Shown here in pieces: positions 8,531 to 17,267 of a stretch of DNA of 64,000 nt (the first letter of the stretch is position 1; the number at the start of each line of letters is the position of its first letter). Origin of the DNA: CBDCME01 sp965218865 (GTDB lineage: Bacteria > Pseudomonadota > Alphaproteobacteria > JAAXGF01); the NCBI GenBank assembly GCA_965218865.1, contig CBDCME010000069.1, forward strand, positions 88,543-152,542. Direction: 5' to 3'. The translations under genes and the position numbers were made by a program. The notes below the pieces were generated by a model. The model made no database searches. It saw only the letters and a list, made by a program, of their open reading frames with translations, and was not told where the DNA came from.

Positions 8531-10372
8531 CAGGAACAATTTTTAGTCGCGGTTGAGGGTTCGGGATGAGTGGGATCGTGCTCGGTGCACGGGGTTCGGG
8601 GAGCCCCGAGCTTGCCTCGACGACGTCATGGGGACTGCTCGAAGCCACCGGACGGCGTTTTCGGATTCGACAGGCACACCGGTCCGCCCGCGCCGCTCGG
8701 CGGCACGTCCCGGTCCGGGGGAGAGGCGTGCTGTCTCAGGCGATGGGCGCGGTCATGATCGCGTCGAGGGCCTCCTGCGCCCGGGCGGCATAGTGCCGGT
8801 TGGCCTCGGGCAGATAACGGAAGCGTCCGTCGCAGCGCACGATGGCGATGGCCGCGTTGGTCAAGCAGGCGAGATTTCTGGGCAGGTGACGCACGTAGGC
8901 CCGGCATCGGTCTTCGTCGAGGTGAAGTCGCGCACGTAGTGCAGGCGGTTCTCGATATGCCAGTGGTTGCGCACCAGTTCGAGCAACTCCTCGGGTCCGG
9001 CGCGCTCTGCGCCGAGCGAGGTGAGGCTCCAGGTCACCTCGATGCTGCGCTTGCCGGTCTTGAGGTCTCGCGTTCGCGCTCGATGCGCATGGCCTTCGCC
9101 CGTGGAGGTTGGCGTAGCCGTCCCACTCGGCAAAGAGGTCGACGACGGCGCAGCGTCGGCGCTGATGCGGCCATGGCCCTTTCCAGAGCGCATCGCTGAA
9201 GTCGATCGCCTTGAGGTCGAAGATCATCTCCTGGGTCCTTGACCGCGATCACAGTCGGCGCGACGCCCGACCTTCGGAGCATCGCGTCCATGGTGACGAT
9301 CCGGATGAGGTCGAGGCCGCTGGAGAGGCGCACGGCCGGGATTTCGTTGCTCTTGCGGTCGCGCTGCCCGAGGACCACGCCGGTGTCGGCTCGACCGCCG
9401 CCACCATCATCCTGCGCCCGATGCTTCGCGCCGGCAGATCCTTTCCGTCCATGGCGCGCGCATGCTGGCCGGTCCACTGGCTAATCGCGTTGTCCAGGGT
9501 CTCTGGCGGCAGGGCGGTGAGGGTCTTGTGGAAGGTGGTGATCGCCGGGGTGTAGCGCTGTTTGAAGGGCTGGGCCTCGAGCTTCCTGGGAGAGCAGGGC
9601 GGCGAACTGGGCGAACGCGTTCACCCCCCGGATCCGGCATTTCACCAGCGCGCCCCGGGCTGGCGGTACTCGGGCACCTCACCCGACACTCGAACAGGCT
9701 GCGCAGCCGGGGCGCGGTCGGCTCGGTGTGCTGCTCGGCGTTCCAGTAGTGCCGGCATCCCGGTACGGCCAGCGCCGGGGGCGCCGTCGAGGAACACGAA
9801 GACCTCCTTGGGCGACCGTGGTGGCGCCAGCGCGCTGCCCCTCCGGGCTCACGGGCAAAGCCCCGCCAGCCCCAGAGAGCGCCAGTTCGACGCGCGGTCG
9901 GCGGCAAATCGCGAGACGTCCACGAACGTCTCCGCTTGCACCGCCTGTCCTCAGACAGCCGCCGCAGGCTCAGCCCCAGCACACGGGAGGCCAGGTTCGG
10001 CACTCGGCCAGGCGTGAAGCGCGAGTTGTTGGCGATCAGATCGGAACTGCTTCGGCCGACCACCCGATCCAGCGATCACGCGCGCCCAGCTTGGGCCGCT
10101 GCCAGCCGATCAGTGCGAGCCGTCTCATGCACCGCGACATGGCGCAGGCCCTTGCCGATGATGGAACGCCAGGTAGTGGTGCTTCCACCAACCGGTCCCA
10201 GCGCCGGTGCTCCTGCGCGCCCCAGGTCGGACGCACCGTGACCGCGCGCAAATCAATGGACGAATCCGAGACCGGCAGCGTCGCCATGACCGGCACATGC
10301 CACACCGAGATAGAATGGCCAGCGCCACGATCACCTCACCCTGATCACTGGGCGGACAAAAAACTAGCCCTG
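8531..10372 (-). mobile_element. ISAs1-type element with fused DruA-like domain, copy A (decayed)
   Basis: The ends read CAGGAACAATTTTTAGTCGC (left) and, on the opposite strand, CAGGGCTAGTTTTTTGTCCG (right), the same as copies B and C. A 10-bp target duplication CCACGCAAGC flanks it at 8521-8530 and 10373-10382. The element is 1842 bp, against about 2080 bp for copies B and C. The shortfall is made of many small deletions scattered along it, which break the transposase into fragments in all frames. The sequence between deletions is nearly identical to the other copies. It separates mdh from sucC. Confidence 0.93.
8736..10293 (-). pseudogene. Broken DruA/ISAs1 fusion transposase (copy A)
   Basis: Remnant of the ~598-aa fusion protein seen in copies B and C. 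Fragments of both halves are recognisable in shifting frames, for example MDGKDLPARS and DALDAIMTAPIA from the transposase, and LASRVLGLSLRRLSED from the DUF4338 part. Numerous 1-20 bp deletions prevent any long frame, so it cannot make a functional transposase unless the reported sequence is wrong. Confidence 0.85.
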
Positions 10373-10450
10373 CCACGCAAGCGCGCAAGGCATCGTTTAC
10401 AGCCAACATTGTGAATATTTAGACTTTGTGTAATTTTTCGTGCGCGACAC

Positions 10451-11395
10451 TCACAATTTGATCGCTTCGACCAGTCCCTTCACCGCCGCGACCGATTTCT
10501 CGAACATCTCCCTTTCGGTGACGTCCAAGGTGATTTCCACGATCCGTTCGACCCCGCCGGCGCCGATCACGACGGGGACCCCGACGTAGAGGTCGCGCAG
10601 CCCGTACGGGCCGTTGACATAGGCGGCGCAAGGCATAACCCGTTTCTTGTCCTTGAGGTAGGATTCGGCCATTTCGATCGCCGCCGCGGCGGGGGCGTAG
10701 AACGCCGAGCCGGTTTTGAGCAGGGCGACGACCTCGGCGCCGCCGTCACGGGTTCTCTGGACGATGGCGTCGAGCCGCTCCTGGGTCGTCCAGCCCATCT
10801 CGATCAGATCCGGCAAGGGGATGCCGGCGACCGTGGAATAGCGCACCGAGGGCACCATCGTGTCGCCGTGGCCGCCGAGGACGAAAGCCGTGACGTCCTC
10901 GACCGAAACCCGGAATTCCTCGGCCAGGAATGTGCGAAAGCGCGCCGCGTCAAGGACCCCCGCCATGCCCACGACCATGTTCGGCGGCAGTCCCGTGATC
11001 TTCTGCAGGGCCCAGACCATGGCGTCGAGCGGGTTGGTGATGCAGATCACGAAGGCCCCGGGACAATGGCTCTTGATCCCGTCGCCGACGCTGCGCATGA
11101 CGTTGGTGTTGATCGCCAGCAGGTCGTCGCGGCTCATGCCGGGTTTGCGCGCCACCCCGGCGGTGACGATGACGACGTCGGAATCGGCGATGGCGGCGTA
11201 GTCGTTGGTGCCGACGAAATGGGCGTCGAAGCCCTCGATCGGGCCGCTCTGCGACAGATCGAGCGCCTTGCCCTGGGGCAAGCCCTCGACAATGTCGAAG
11301 ACCACGACGTCGCCCAATTTCTTGAGCGCCGCCAGGTGGGCGAGCGTACCGCCGATGTTTCCCCCGCCGATCAGGGCGATCTTGTTGCGTCCCAT
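10451..11395 (-). CDS. mdh: Malate dehydrogenase
   Basis: NAD-dependent malate dehydrogenase of the lactate/malate dehydrogenase superfamily (alphaproteobacterial LDH-like type), 314 aa. NAD-binding GGGNIGGTLAH is at residues 10-20, the substrate-gripping RKPGMSRDDLLAINTN at ~83-98 and the catalytic His176 in GGHGDTMVP. Start at ATG 11395 (MGRNKIALIG) with GAGG upstream; an upstream TTG in the same frame would add 17 unrelated residues. In many alphaproteobacteria mdh directly precedes sucCDAB-lpd; here an insertion element now lies between it and sucC. Confidence 0.96.
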   Translation of the reverse strand: MGRNKIALIGGGNIGGTLAHLAALKKLGDVVVFDIVEGLPQGKALDLSQSGPIEGFDAHFVGTNDYAAIADSDVVIVTAGVARKPGMSRDDLLAINTNVMRSVGDGIKSHCPGAFVICITNPLDAMVWALQKITGLPPNMVVGMAGVLDAARFRTFLAEEFRVSVEDVTAFVLGGHGDTMVPSVRYSTVAGIPLPDLIEMGWTTQERLDAIVQRTRDGGAEVVALLKTGSAFYAPAAAAIEMAESYLKDKKRVMPCAAYVNGPYGLRDLYVGVPVVIGAGGVERIVEITLDVTEREMFEKSVAAVKGLVEAIKL

Positions 11396-11597
11396 GATTC
11401 CCTCGTCCTCGCGTCCGCGCCGCAGTGTTGCGCTAGGTACTCCCAATTCGCCCCCGGGGCAAGCGAATGAAGGGCACGAATTCGTGACCCGGACGCTTTG
11501 CCACCTCGCCCGCCCGCGTTCCGAAGTCGTTCGAGTATGAAATGAGCCATTTCAGCCAGTTGGAGAAAGTCGGTTCCGATCGTTCCGGGTCCGACCC

Positions 11598-11972
11598 GTG
11601 ATATGTCGGCGCCGCTGTCATGATCTGCAACGCCACAAAAACACCCGATTGATAAAGCTTTTGTCACCATCGTTCACCCCCCAACTGCTTGGGCGAAGGG
11701 GTGATGGTGGCTCCGACAGGCATTTTTGCAAGCCGCTAACGCCAGAGCAAATAGGCGCTCTTGGCGACAAGGATATAGATTTCAGCGATATCCCCGAGCT
11801 TGACGACGCGTTCTGGAAAAATGCCGAACTTGTCGAGCCGGATCGGACCGAGCAAGTCACCTTGCGCGTGAAGTGTTCGGTCTTGTCATTCTTCAAGGCG
11901 TCCGGCAAGGGCTATCACACCCGGATAAGCCAAGTTCTCGAAAGCTATTTCCGCGCCCACCGTGACCCTTGA
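11598..11972 (+). CDS. BrnA-like antitoxin, probably with a damaged 5' end
   Basis: The C-terminal ~80 residues (PLTPEQIGALGDKD...LDDAFWKNAELV...VTLRVKCSVLSFFKASGKGYHTRISQVLESYFRAH) match the BrnA antitoxin family, a ribbon-helix-helix DNA-binding protein that neutralises the BrnT RNase toxin. The first ~43 residues look unrelated and low in family character, and no BrnT toxin gene lies upstream, so this is an orphan or 5'-truncated antitoxin. The true start may be lost. Function today is uncertain. Confidence 0.55.
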   Translation: MICRRRCHDLQRHKNTRLIKLLSPSFTPQLLGRRGDGGSDRHFCKPLTPEQIGALGDKDIDFSDIPELDDAFWKNAELVEPDRTEQVTLRVKCSVLSFFKASGKGYHTRISQVLESYFRAHRDP

Positions 11973-12425
11973 AAACGCCGCCAAAACCGACTGATAGTTT
12001 TGCCCGACCCTTTTGCCCGCAACGAGATCGAGAAATTTCAACGGCTTAGAGACCGTGCGTTTCGATAGGCAGAAGGGAACCCTTTTGCCGTACCGACGCG
12101 ATAACAGTTATTCCGGAGCTGGGGGGTAAGCAGCCGCGATCTAGAGCAGCGGGGCAAGGCGGCAGTTGACCCCAAGCGGAAGTTGCTCGCGTTGAACGCG
12201 TGTCCGAGCGTGACGATTATGATCGGACCAATACCGTTTGGCTTTCAATTGACGCTTGTTTTGGTGCACCCCGCATTGTAAGACCGCGGAGCCGTTGCGT
12301 CGGTTTTTTGGCGACGGATTCAATCGCGCACTTTTGGGGTCGGTGATGGTATTGTATGGCCAGCCTGATCGAACTCAAACCGGCCGCCGAATGAAAGTAA
12401 TTTGCTGGCGTGGTGTGTGGCATCG
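11973..12425. other. Intergenic stretch without a recognisable gene
   Basis: About 450 bp between the BrnA-like remnant and the next open frame. I see no credible coding frame, RNA gene or clear repeat here. Base composition is lower in GC than the flanking host genes, which fits debris around mobile elements. Confidence 0.5.
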
Positions 12426-12713
12426 ATGACAAACCATACCGCAGTCACCCAATCGGACTTGCGCCGCGTCGAGCTTCACTTCGACAACAGGATGGACAAC
12501 GGATCGCCAGAACATTTCTTCCACTTCATGTGGGGGTATCTGTTGCCGGCGGCGCACGAGATACTTGAGCGGCTCAGCGCCGGGGCCCGTCGAGAAAAGT
12601 TTGTGTTCACTTCCTGTGGTCCAAAGATGGATCGGCTAATCGCCGAGGTCGCACACTGTCTCGGTATCCGCTTCGCAATAGAGAACCCGAATCCGGCCTG
12701 CGATATCCCGTAG
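12426..12713 (+). pseudogene. Truncated protein, possibly glycosyltransferase-like (DUF563 type)
   Basis: The frame begins MTNHTAVTQSDLRRVELHFD and contains HFFHFMWGYLLPAAHEIL and FVFTSCGPKMDRLIAEVA, which resemble the HFFHFLxGYLxP motif region of DUF563-type glycosyltransferases. The identification is tentative. The last ~25 codons overlap the antisense 3' end of the truncated IS5-type transposase, so the gene appears cut at a junction near 12650-12700 and the rest is missing. Confidence 0.3.
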
Positions 12714-13430
12714 GCTCTCCTCCTGGGCCGTCTTGCGGCGGATGTCGCGGACGGTGCGCCCGAGATAGGTCTTGAGCTTGCGCAGGGCCTTGTTGGCCCG
12801 CTTGTGCTGTTTGGCATGGCGGTAGCGGCCTTGCATGATCAACGCCCTCTTGCCCAGGCGGGTATAGGACTGACGCAGGGCAATGCCGTGCTCCCGTGCC
12901 AGTCGCACCAGCCGCTCGCGGGCTCGTTGCATCAGTTTGGCGGCGGTCGGAAAGGCAATCGCCTTCTCTTGTACGGTGGTGTCCACCGTCACCCGCTCGA
13001 GGTCCTTCTCCCGCAGCGCCCCCACCCGGTGGGCCACGGCCAGGCTCTCCTGGAATACCTTCTCCAAACCTTCCGGCCCGATCCGGTCCCGCCACCGGGT
13101 CATCGACGAGCGCTCCATGGGCAGCTCATGCTGAAAGTACTCTTCGCCGCAGAAGCACTGGAAGTATGGGTCGTAGACCCAGCGCTCGCAGACCTTCTCA
13201 TCCGAGAGATCGAACATATGCTTGAGGATGTGCAGCCCAACCATCAACCGCGTCGGGACCCCCGGCCGACCCTCCTCCGAATACAAGGCTTCATAGGTCT
13301 CGTCGAAGAAAGTCCACGCGATCCGGCCCCCCAACACCACCAACTCGTGGCGCAGGTTGATGATGTTTTCGAACCGCGAGCGGAACAGGTCCTCTATTCC
13401 CGATGACACCTTGCGCGATGGCTTCATCAC
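12636..13430 (-). pseudogene. IS5-family transposase, C-terminally truncated
   Basis: The first ~240 residues match IS5-type transposases: LFRSRFENIINLRHELVVLGG, VPTRLMVGLHILKHMFDLSD, ERWVYDPYFQCFCGEEYFQH, then the first catalytic aspartate in RVTVDTTVQEKAIAFPTA. The protein stops at 264 residues, whereas family members of this subgroup run to roughly 440, and the part carrying the remaining DDE residues is missing. The 3' end runs into unrelated DNA, so this is a dead element end. A start at 13430 or the next ATG three bases on is equivalent. Confidence 0.75.
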
Positions 13431-13553
13431 AGTTCTCCAATCCCAATCGACGGGAGCAGAGAATCACGTTCCGCAACGGAAGGGAATCCCCAAAACCGGG
13501 TGCTGTCCTAATTAGAGGCGGAGTGTCCTAGTTTGCGCGCTTCTTACATTACT

Positions 13554-14387
13554 TTATGACTCCGATGAATCTCGCTTCCCACATTGTGAAGTCACAGAAA
13601 TTTCGCCCTCACCCTTATAGATCAAGGTAAAATTAGTCGCTGCTGCTCGCAGCCATGCCGCGCGCCCCTCAATAGTCCAAAGCGTTCCCGGCTCCGGGAG
13701 CGTTTGGAGCAATCCTTCGATGAAGGGGTGGTATCCGCCACCATTACCACCCCCCGTTCCGGAACTGCCTTGGTCGCCTACGCCACCATTGCCACTGCCG
13801 TTCTTCTGCTCGTCTTCGGTGGGCGCGCTAGCAGGATCGCCACCATCACGCATGCCAGGCATCACCAGACGGTTCCCGCCGTGCTCAAAAAAACCAGCCG
13901 ATTTTGCTGATCGTTCCAGCGCGGTGCGCGCTCGACTCTTCTGCTTTTCGGAAACACCTAGTTCAACCATTTCGCGCTCAAGAGCCGCCGTCGGTGGAAC
14001 AACCCCGCCTTTATATTTGCTGTAGACAGCATTGAACAAGGGCACTGTCAAAAACGCATCTGCTTTGGCTTTTCGCTCGTGATTTGGGTCTACGATTTGA
14101 CGGCCAAGGTTAGAAAGCTTGTGCTTGCTTCCCTCGCTCTCAAGGATGCCAAATGTCCGGGCAGCATACACCTGAACGCGAAATGTACTGCTCTTAGCGC
14201 TTTGATTGGTCCAGGCCGCAAGCTGGTCATCATCACAATCTCCGCGACCAACATTTCCATGGATAGCCTTCGCCAGTTCGATCGCTGAATCGAGATCGGT
14301 GTACGGAAAGCTAATCTTCGAACGCTGACGTTTTTGCTTCGCCTCACCGAACGACGCACTAGTGGCGGTTTCGTTGTCTCCGTTCAT
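13554..14387 (-). CDS. Unknown protein with winged-helix-like N-terminal region
   Basis: 277 aa from an ATG at 14387 (MNGDNETATS). Residues ~25-180 (FPYTDLDSAIELAKAIHGNVG, LAAWTNQSAKSSTFRVQVYAARTFGILE, LGRQIVDP, ALEREMVELGVSEKQKSRARTALERSAKSAGFF) resemble DUF5343-like proteins with a helix-turn-helix style fold, often of unknown function. A glycine/serine-rich linker (GSGNGGVGDQGSS) precedes a short C-terminal domain. It is divergent from the promoter at 14476 and may be a passenger of the inverted-repeat-bounded unit. No function is assigned. Confidence 0.6.
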   Translation of the reverse strand: MNGDNETATSASFGEAKQKRQRSKISFPYTDLDSAIELAKAIHGNVGRGDCDDDQLAAWTNQSAKSSTFRVQVYAARTFGILESEGSKHKLSNLGRQIVDPNHERKAKADAFLTVPLFNAVYSKYKGGVVPPTAALEREMVELGVSEKQKSRARTALERSAKSAGFFEHGGNRLVMPGMRDGGDPASAPTEDEQKNGSGNGGVGDQGSSGTGGGNGGGYHPFIEGLLQTLPEPGTLWTIEGRAAWLRAAATNFTLIYKGEGEISVTSQCGKRDSSES

Positions 14388-14475
14388 TTGGCTTTCTCCT
14401 AACCTGTCGGATGGCTTACCATATGACCTATTTATCGCAATCAAACCGTGTCGTCAAGATAAATTGCATTAAGCA

Positions 14476-14504
14476 TTGACACAAACCGAATTTGGCATTA
14501 TATG
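14476..14504 (+). promoter_or_regulatory. Sigma-70 type promoter for the structured RNA
   Basis: TTGACA (14476-14481), a 17-bp spacer and TATATG (14499-14504) form a near-consensus promoter in a locally AT-rich stretch. The predicted transcription start near 14511 lies just upstream of the structured RNA region, and the opposite strand carries the start of the 13554-14387 gene. Confidence 0.65.
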
Positions 14505-14510
14505 TGGTTT

Positions 14511-14790
14511 GCAGCCAAGTCACATGGAGGAAAATTAATGGATAGGAGGGTCGCAAGCCCCCGGCGAATGTGCCGACCGGCGACGGGGGCGAGGACAATT
14601 AGGAAGGGCCGCTGCCCAATCCCCTGAGAAGGTGAGGCAGCGGCCCTGAATCGACAAATCCCGGTGGGGGTGGCAGGTTCGCCGGGTAAGACCTTACAAG
14701 CCCCGCCCGGCCGGTTCAAGTCCGGTCACCTCCACCACCTTTTTCGCCGGGGCTTGCGGCTGCTGAAACAACCGCAAGCCCCTTAGACCA
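14511..14790 (+). ncRNA. Candidate structured RNA with tmRNA-like domain
   Basis: Downstream of a good promoter the sequence packs several strong secondary structures and no convincing long gene. A long-range stem pairs CGCAAGCCCC(C)GGCG at 14552-14566 with CGCCGGGGCTTGCG at 14745-14758. Inside it are a perfect 11-bp hairpin (14606-14616 with 14636-14646) and the tRNA-like segment at 14666-14737. The 3' strand of the outer stem can alternatively form a perfect 11-bp hairpin with 14772-14782, so two exclusive folds are possible. A 29-codon frame starting at 14539 after a GGAGG site could be a leader peptide. Confidence 0.5.
14666..14737 (+). ncRNA. tRNA-like/tmRNA-like acceptor and T-arm domain, no anticodon arm
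   Basis: 5' GGGGGTG pairs over seven bases with 3' CACCTCC, including a G3-U70 wobble, the alanine identity element of tRNA-Ala and tmRNA. A discriminator A and encoded CCA follow. The T-arm is canonical: a 5-bp stem around loop TTCAAGT. The 35 nt between the 5' acceptor strand and the T-arm are too few and do not form a normal D-arm plus anticodon arm. The 3' end resembles that of E. coli tmRNA (ends CAGCTCCACCA). It could be a remnant ssrA, a degraded tRNA or a functional mimic. Confidence 0.5.
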
Positions 14791-14900
14791 ACACTCAGGG
14801 ACGCAGCCCTAAGCTATGATCCGCTCATCAAACATAGCACTGGATCACTGGAATTTCCAGTTTCGCGGTTGCGTCCCCGAAAGATCGAAGGGATCAACCG

Positions 14901-15785
14901 ATGAACGTTCTTCCGCGTGACAAGCAGATTGCCGCTATTTCAGCCCTTACCGAGGGCGTGAGCATTCGCGCTACTGAGCGCCTTACCGGTATCCACAGGG
15001 ACACCGTGATGCGGTTAGGCGTCCGTGTCGGAGAGGGATGCGAAGCCCTTCATGACGCCATCATGCGCGGTCTGGAAGTCTCTCGGTTGGAATTCGACGA
15101 ATTGTGGTCATTCGTCGGAAAGAAGCAAAAGCGGTCGGGTGATGACCGCGAAACTGGCGACCAGTACACGTTCATCGGTCTTGATGCCAATCGAAAAGCC
15201 ATCGTCAGTTACAGGACCGGTAAACGCGATGGTGGCACGACCCAGGAATTCGTGGATGACCTAAGCGCCCGGATCATAAGCCGACCCGTCATTAACACGG
15301 ACGGCTTCCTTCACTACGCTCCGGCGATCGAAAACGCTTTCGGGGCCGAATGCGATTATGGGCAAATCGTTAAGCATTACGACCCCAAGAGGGGCGCGGA
15401 AGCTTCGCGTCGATATGCCCCAGGCGATGTAGTAGCGGTATCAAAACGGGTAGTAAACGGAGCGCCCATGAAAATCTCGACGAGTTTTGTCGAGCGCTCA
15501 AACCTCACAGTCCGGATGCAGTCTCGTCGGTTCACTCGTCTGACGAACGGCTTTTCGAAAAAACTCCGCAACCACAGGGCAGCCGTGAGCCTGTACGTGG
15601 CTCATTACAACTTTTGCCGACCTCACGAGACCTTGCAGGGGATAACCCCAGCCATGGCAATCGGCGTCACGGATCATATCTGGACGATTGACGAGTTGAT
15701 TGATGCGGCAGATAACCCCGAAGGGTTGGCGCCAACTGGCCGCCGGCATGGTAAGTTTACGGTGATTGATGGTGGGTTGTCCTAG
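14901..15785 (+). CDS. IS1-family transposase
   Basis: 294 aa, beginning MNVLPRDKQIAAISALTEG with a helix-turn-helix segment (SIRATERLTGIHRDTVMRLG) and then an IS1-type DDE domain: LEFDELWSFVGKK (first Asp), PVINTDGFLHY (second Asp) and the region STSFVERSNLTVRMQSRRFTRLTNGFSKK with the glutamate. C-terminal VSLYVAHYNFCRPHETL matches IS1-type proteins from alphaproteobacteria. The gene looks intact. It may mobilise the whole 13499-15820 unit. Confidence 0.85.
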   Translation: MNVLPRDKQIAAISALTEGVSIRATERLTGIHRDTVMRLGVRVGEGCEALHDAIMRGLEVSRLEFDELWSFVGKKQKRSGDDRETGDQYTFIGLDANRKAIVSYRTGKRDGGTTQEFVDDLSARIISRPVINTDGFLHYAPAIENAFGAECDYGQIVKHYDPKRGAEASRRYAPGDVVAVSKRVVNGAPMKISTSFVERSNLTVRMQSRRFTRLTNGFSKKLRNHRAAVSLYVAHYNFCRPHETLQGITPAMAIGVTDHIWTIDELIDAADNPEGLAPTGRRHGKFTVIDGGLS

Positions 15786-15885
15786 TTTCAAGATCGAAGT
15801 GTCCGAATTAGGACAGCACCAATGCTTGCGCTCGCTTCCGCGGCTGGAAATCGTGTCCTTGGGTTCCGTCCCCGGAATCGCGGCC

Positions 15886-16854
15886 TCAATCTCTAACGTC
15901 GGAGGCCACCCGCATGCGGATGATCTTGTCGGGGTTTTGTACCACGCCGTTCCGCGACGGGTCTCCCTTCTTGATCTTATCGACGTATTTTATGCCCTCG
16001 ATGACCTCGCCCCAGATCGAATATTGGCCGTCGAGCTGCGGGTTGTCGGCCAACATGATGAAGAACTGGCTGTCGGCGCTGTCCGGGTTTTGGGCCCGGG
16101 CCATGGAGACGATACCGCGTTTATGGGACAAGCCCTTGGTCTTGAACTCGGCCCGAATATTCGACCCCGAGCCACCGGTTCCGTCACCTGTGGGGTCGCC
16201 GCCCTGGGCCATGAATCCCTCGATCACCCGGTGAAACGTCAGGCCGTCGTAAAAGCCCCGGCGAACCAATTGCTTGATCCGGGCGCAATGGCGGGGCGCC
16301 AGCTCGGGATGCAGGCGGATGACGACGCGGCCATGCTTCAAGTCCATGTACAAGATGCTCTCGCGACCGGATGGGTCGTCGGCGCCGCCGGGCGCGAACG
16401 ATTTTTCGACGTTCCGCCGTTCAACCAACTCCGTTGGCGGGGGAGGGGTAATCGACATTCCGCACATGGCCCCGACGGGGCAATATTTGTCCGCCCACCG
16501 GCGCAACGTTTGCGTCCCAACCCCGGGAACTCCCTCGACGACCATGGCGCCCCGATTGCTGGAAACCATGCGCGCCAATCCCCATCCACGCAAGGTATCG
16601 ATCCGCCGCATGACGTCACCCGACGGTATGTTAAGGGCCGAACCGAGTGATCGCGGCGAGTATCGCTCATGGGCGAGGCGGCAGATCAGATCCCTGAGAA
16701 CGTCGTCCCCCAGTACGGCGACCAGGCGGTTGATGTCCTGCGCCATCCCGAAGGTGGTTCCCGGACCGGCAAAGGGGCCCGGAAAGGCCCCCTCGGCGCG
16801 CGCGGGCGCGGCGGTAATCAAACAGGCAAGAGCAAGGGCAAAAATCGTCCTCAT
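15886..16854 (-). CDS. Exported peptidyl-prolyl cis-trans isomerase with winged-helix-like N-terminal domain
   Basis: 322 aa. A signal peptide (MRTIFALALACLITAAPARA) predicts export. Residues ~42-110 (LGDDVLRDLICRLAHERYSPRSLGSALNIPSGDVMRRIDTLRGWGLARMV) look like an ArsR-type winged helix, odd in an exported protein. Residues ~165-320 are a cyclophilin domain with FHRVIEGFMAQGGDPTGDGTGG, SQFFIML and GQYSIWGEV. The cyclophilin part should catalyse proline isomerisation in the periplasm. A similar export signal plus winged helix occurs at 22015-22438. Start at ATG 16854. Confidence 0.9.
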   Translation of the reverse strand: MRTIFALALACLITAAPARAEGAFPGPFAGPGTTFGMAQDINRLVAVLGDDVLRDLICRLAHERYSPRSLGSALNIPSGDVMRRIDTLRGWGLARMVSSNRGAMVVEGVPGVGTQTLRRWADKYCPVGAMCGMSITPPPPTELVERRNVEKSFAPGGADDPSGRESILYMDLKHGRVVIRLHPELAPRHCARIKQLVRRGFYDGLTFHRVIEGFMAQGGDPTGDGTGGSGSNIRAEFKTKGLSHKRGIVSMARAQNPDSADSQFFIMLADNPQLDGQYSIWGEVIEGIKYVDKIKKGDPSRNGVVQNPDKIIRMRVASDVRD

Positions 16855-17267
16855 AAAGCCTTCCTTCGCGCCGTGGAACCGGCGTCTTTGATATCCACGT
16901 CATCCTGTCGATCGGATCCATACCCTGTTTCGGCTTTCACCGAAAGGGGGTTCGAGGCGCAATATTCCGCATTCTACCGGATCAATTCGCCCCAGGATTC
17001 GATGGCGACTGGCGAACGATCACCGTATCCGGCCAATCCGCCGCGCGCTTGGTTGTAATTGCCGTGTCCCGGCGAGGTCCGCGGCGGAGATATGGCAGCG
17101 GATGCGGTGGCCATCGCCAACGACCTGGTTTGGGGGCGCGGGATCTTGATCATCCGGAAAGGGCCGCGCGGTGTTGTTCGATCGCGAGACCAAACGGCCG
17201 GCCCTCGCGGTAGAAGTCGGGCCGGGTGCTGTTAAACTTGCCGAATACCGATCGTGGGAGCGATGGG
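16855..17267. other. Intergenic stretch, possible coding debris
   Basis: About 410 bp between divergent cyclophilin and TPR genes. No intact gene is seen. On the minus strand a short segment near 17090-17140 reads GHRIRCHI, vaguely like the C-terminus of oligopeptide-transporter ATPases, but it is too short to call. Confidence 0.4.

Larger units (their letters stand above)
13499..15820. mobile_element. Candidate 2.3 kb mobile unit bounded by 15-bp inverted repeat
   Basis: GGTGCTGTCCTAATT at 13499-13513 is perfectly inverted at 15806-15820. A second motif, TGTCCTAGTTT, lies just inside both ends (around 13524 and 15777). Enclosed are an unknown gene (minus), a structured RNA region with its own promoter, and an IS1-type transposase (plus) whose stop codon lies in the right-end motif. 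I see no target duplication. The left repeat could instead be the outer end of the adjacent truncated IS5 element, so the boundaries are an inference. Confidence 0.45.

Noticed and set aside
14666..14737. Ordinary tRNA gene
   Set aside because: Acceptor and T-arm are good, but the middle 35 nt cannot form a normal anticodon arm.
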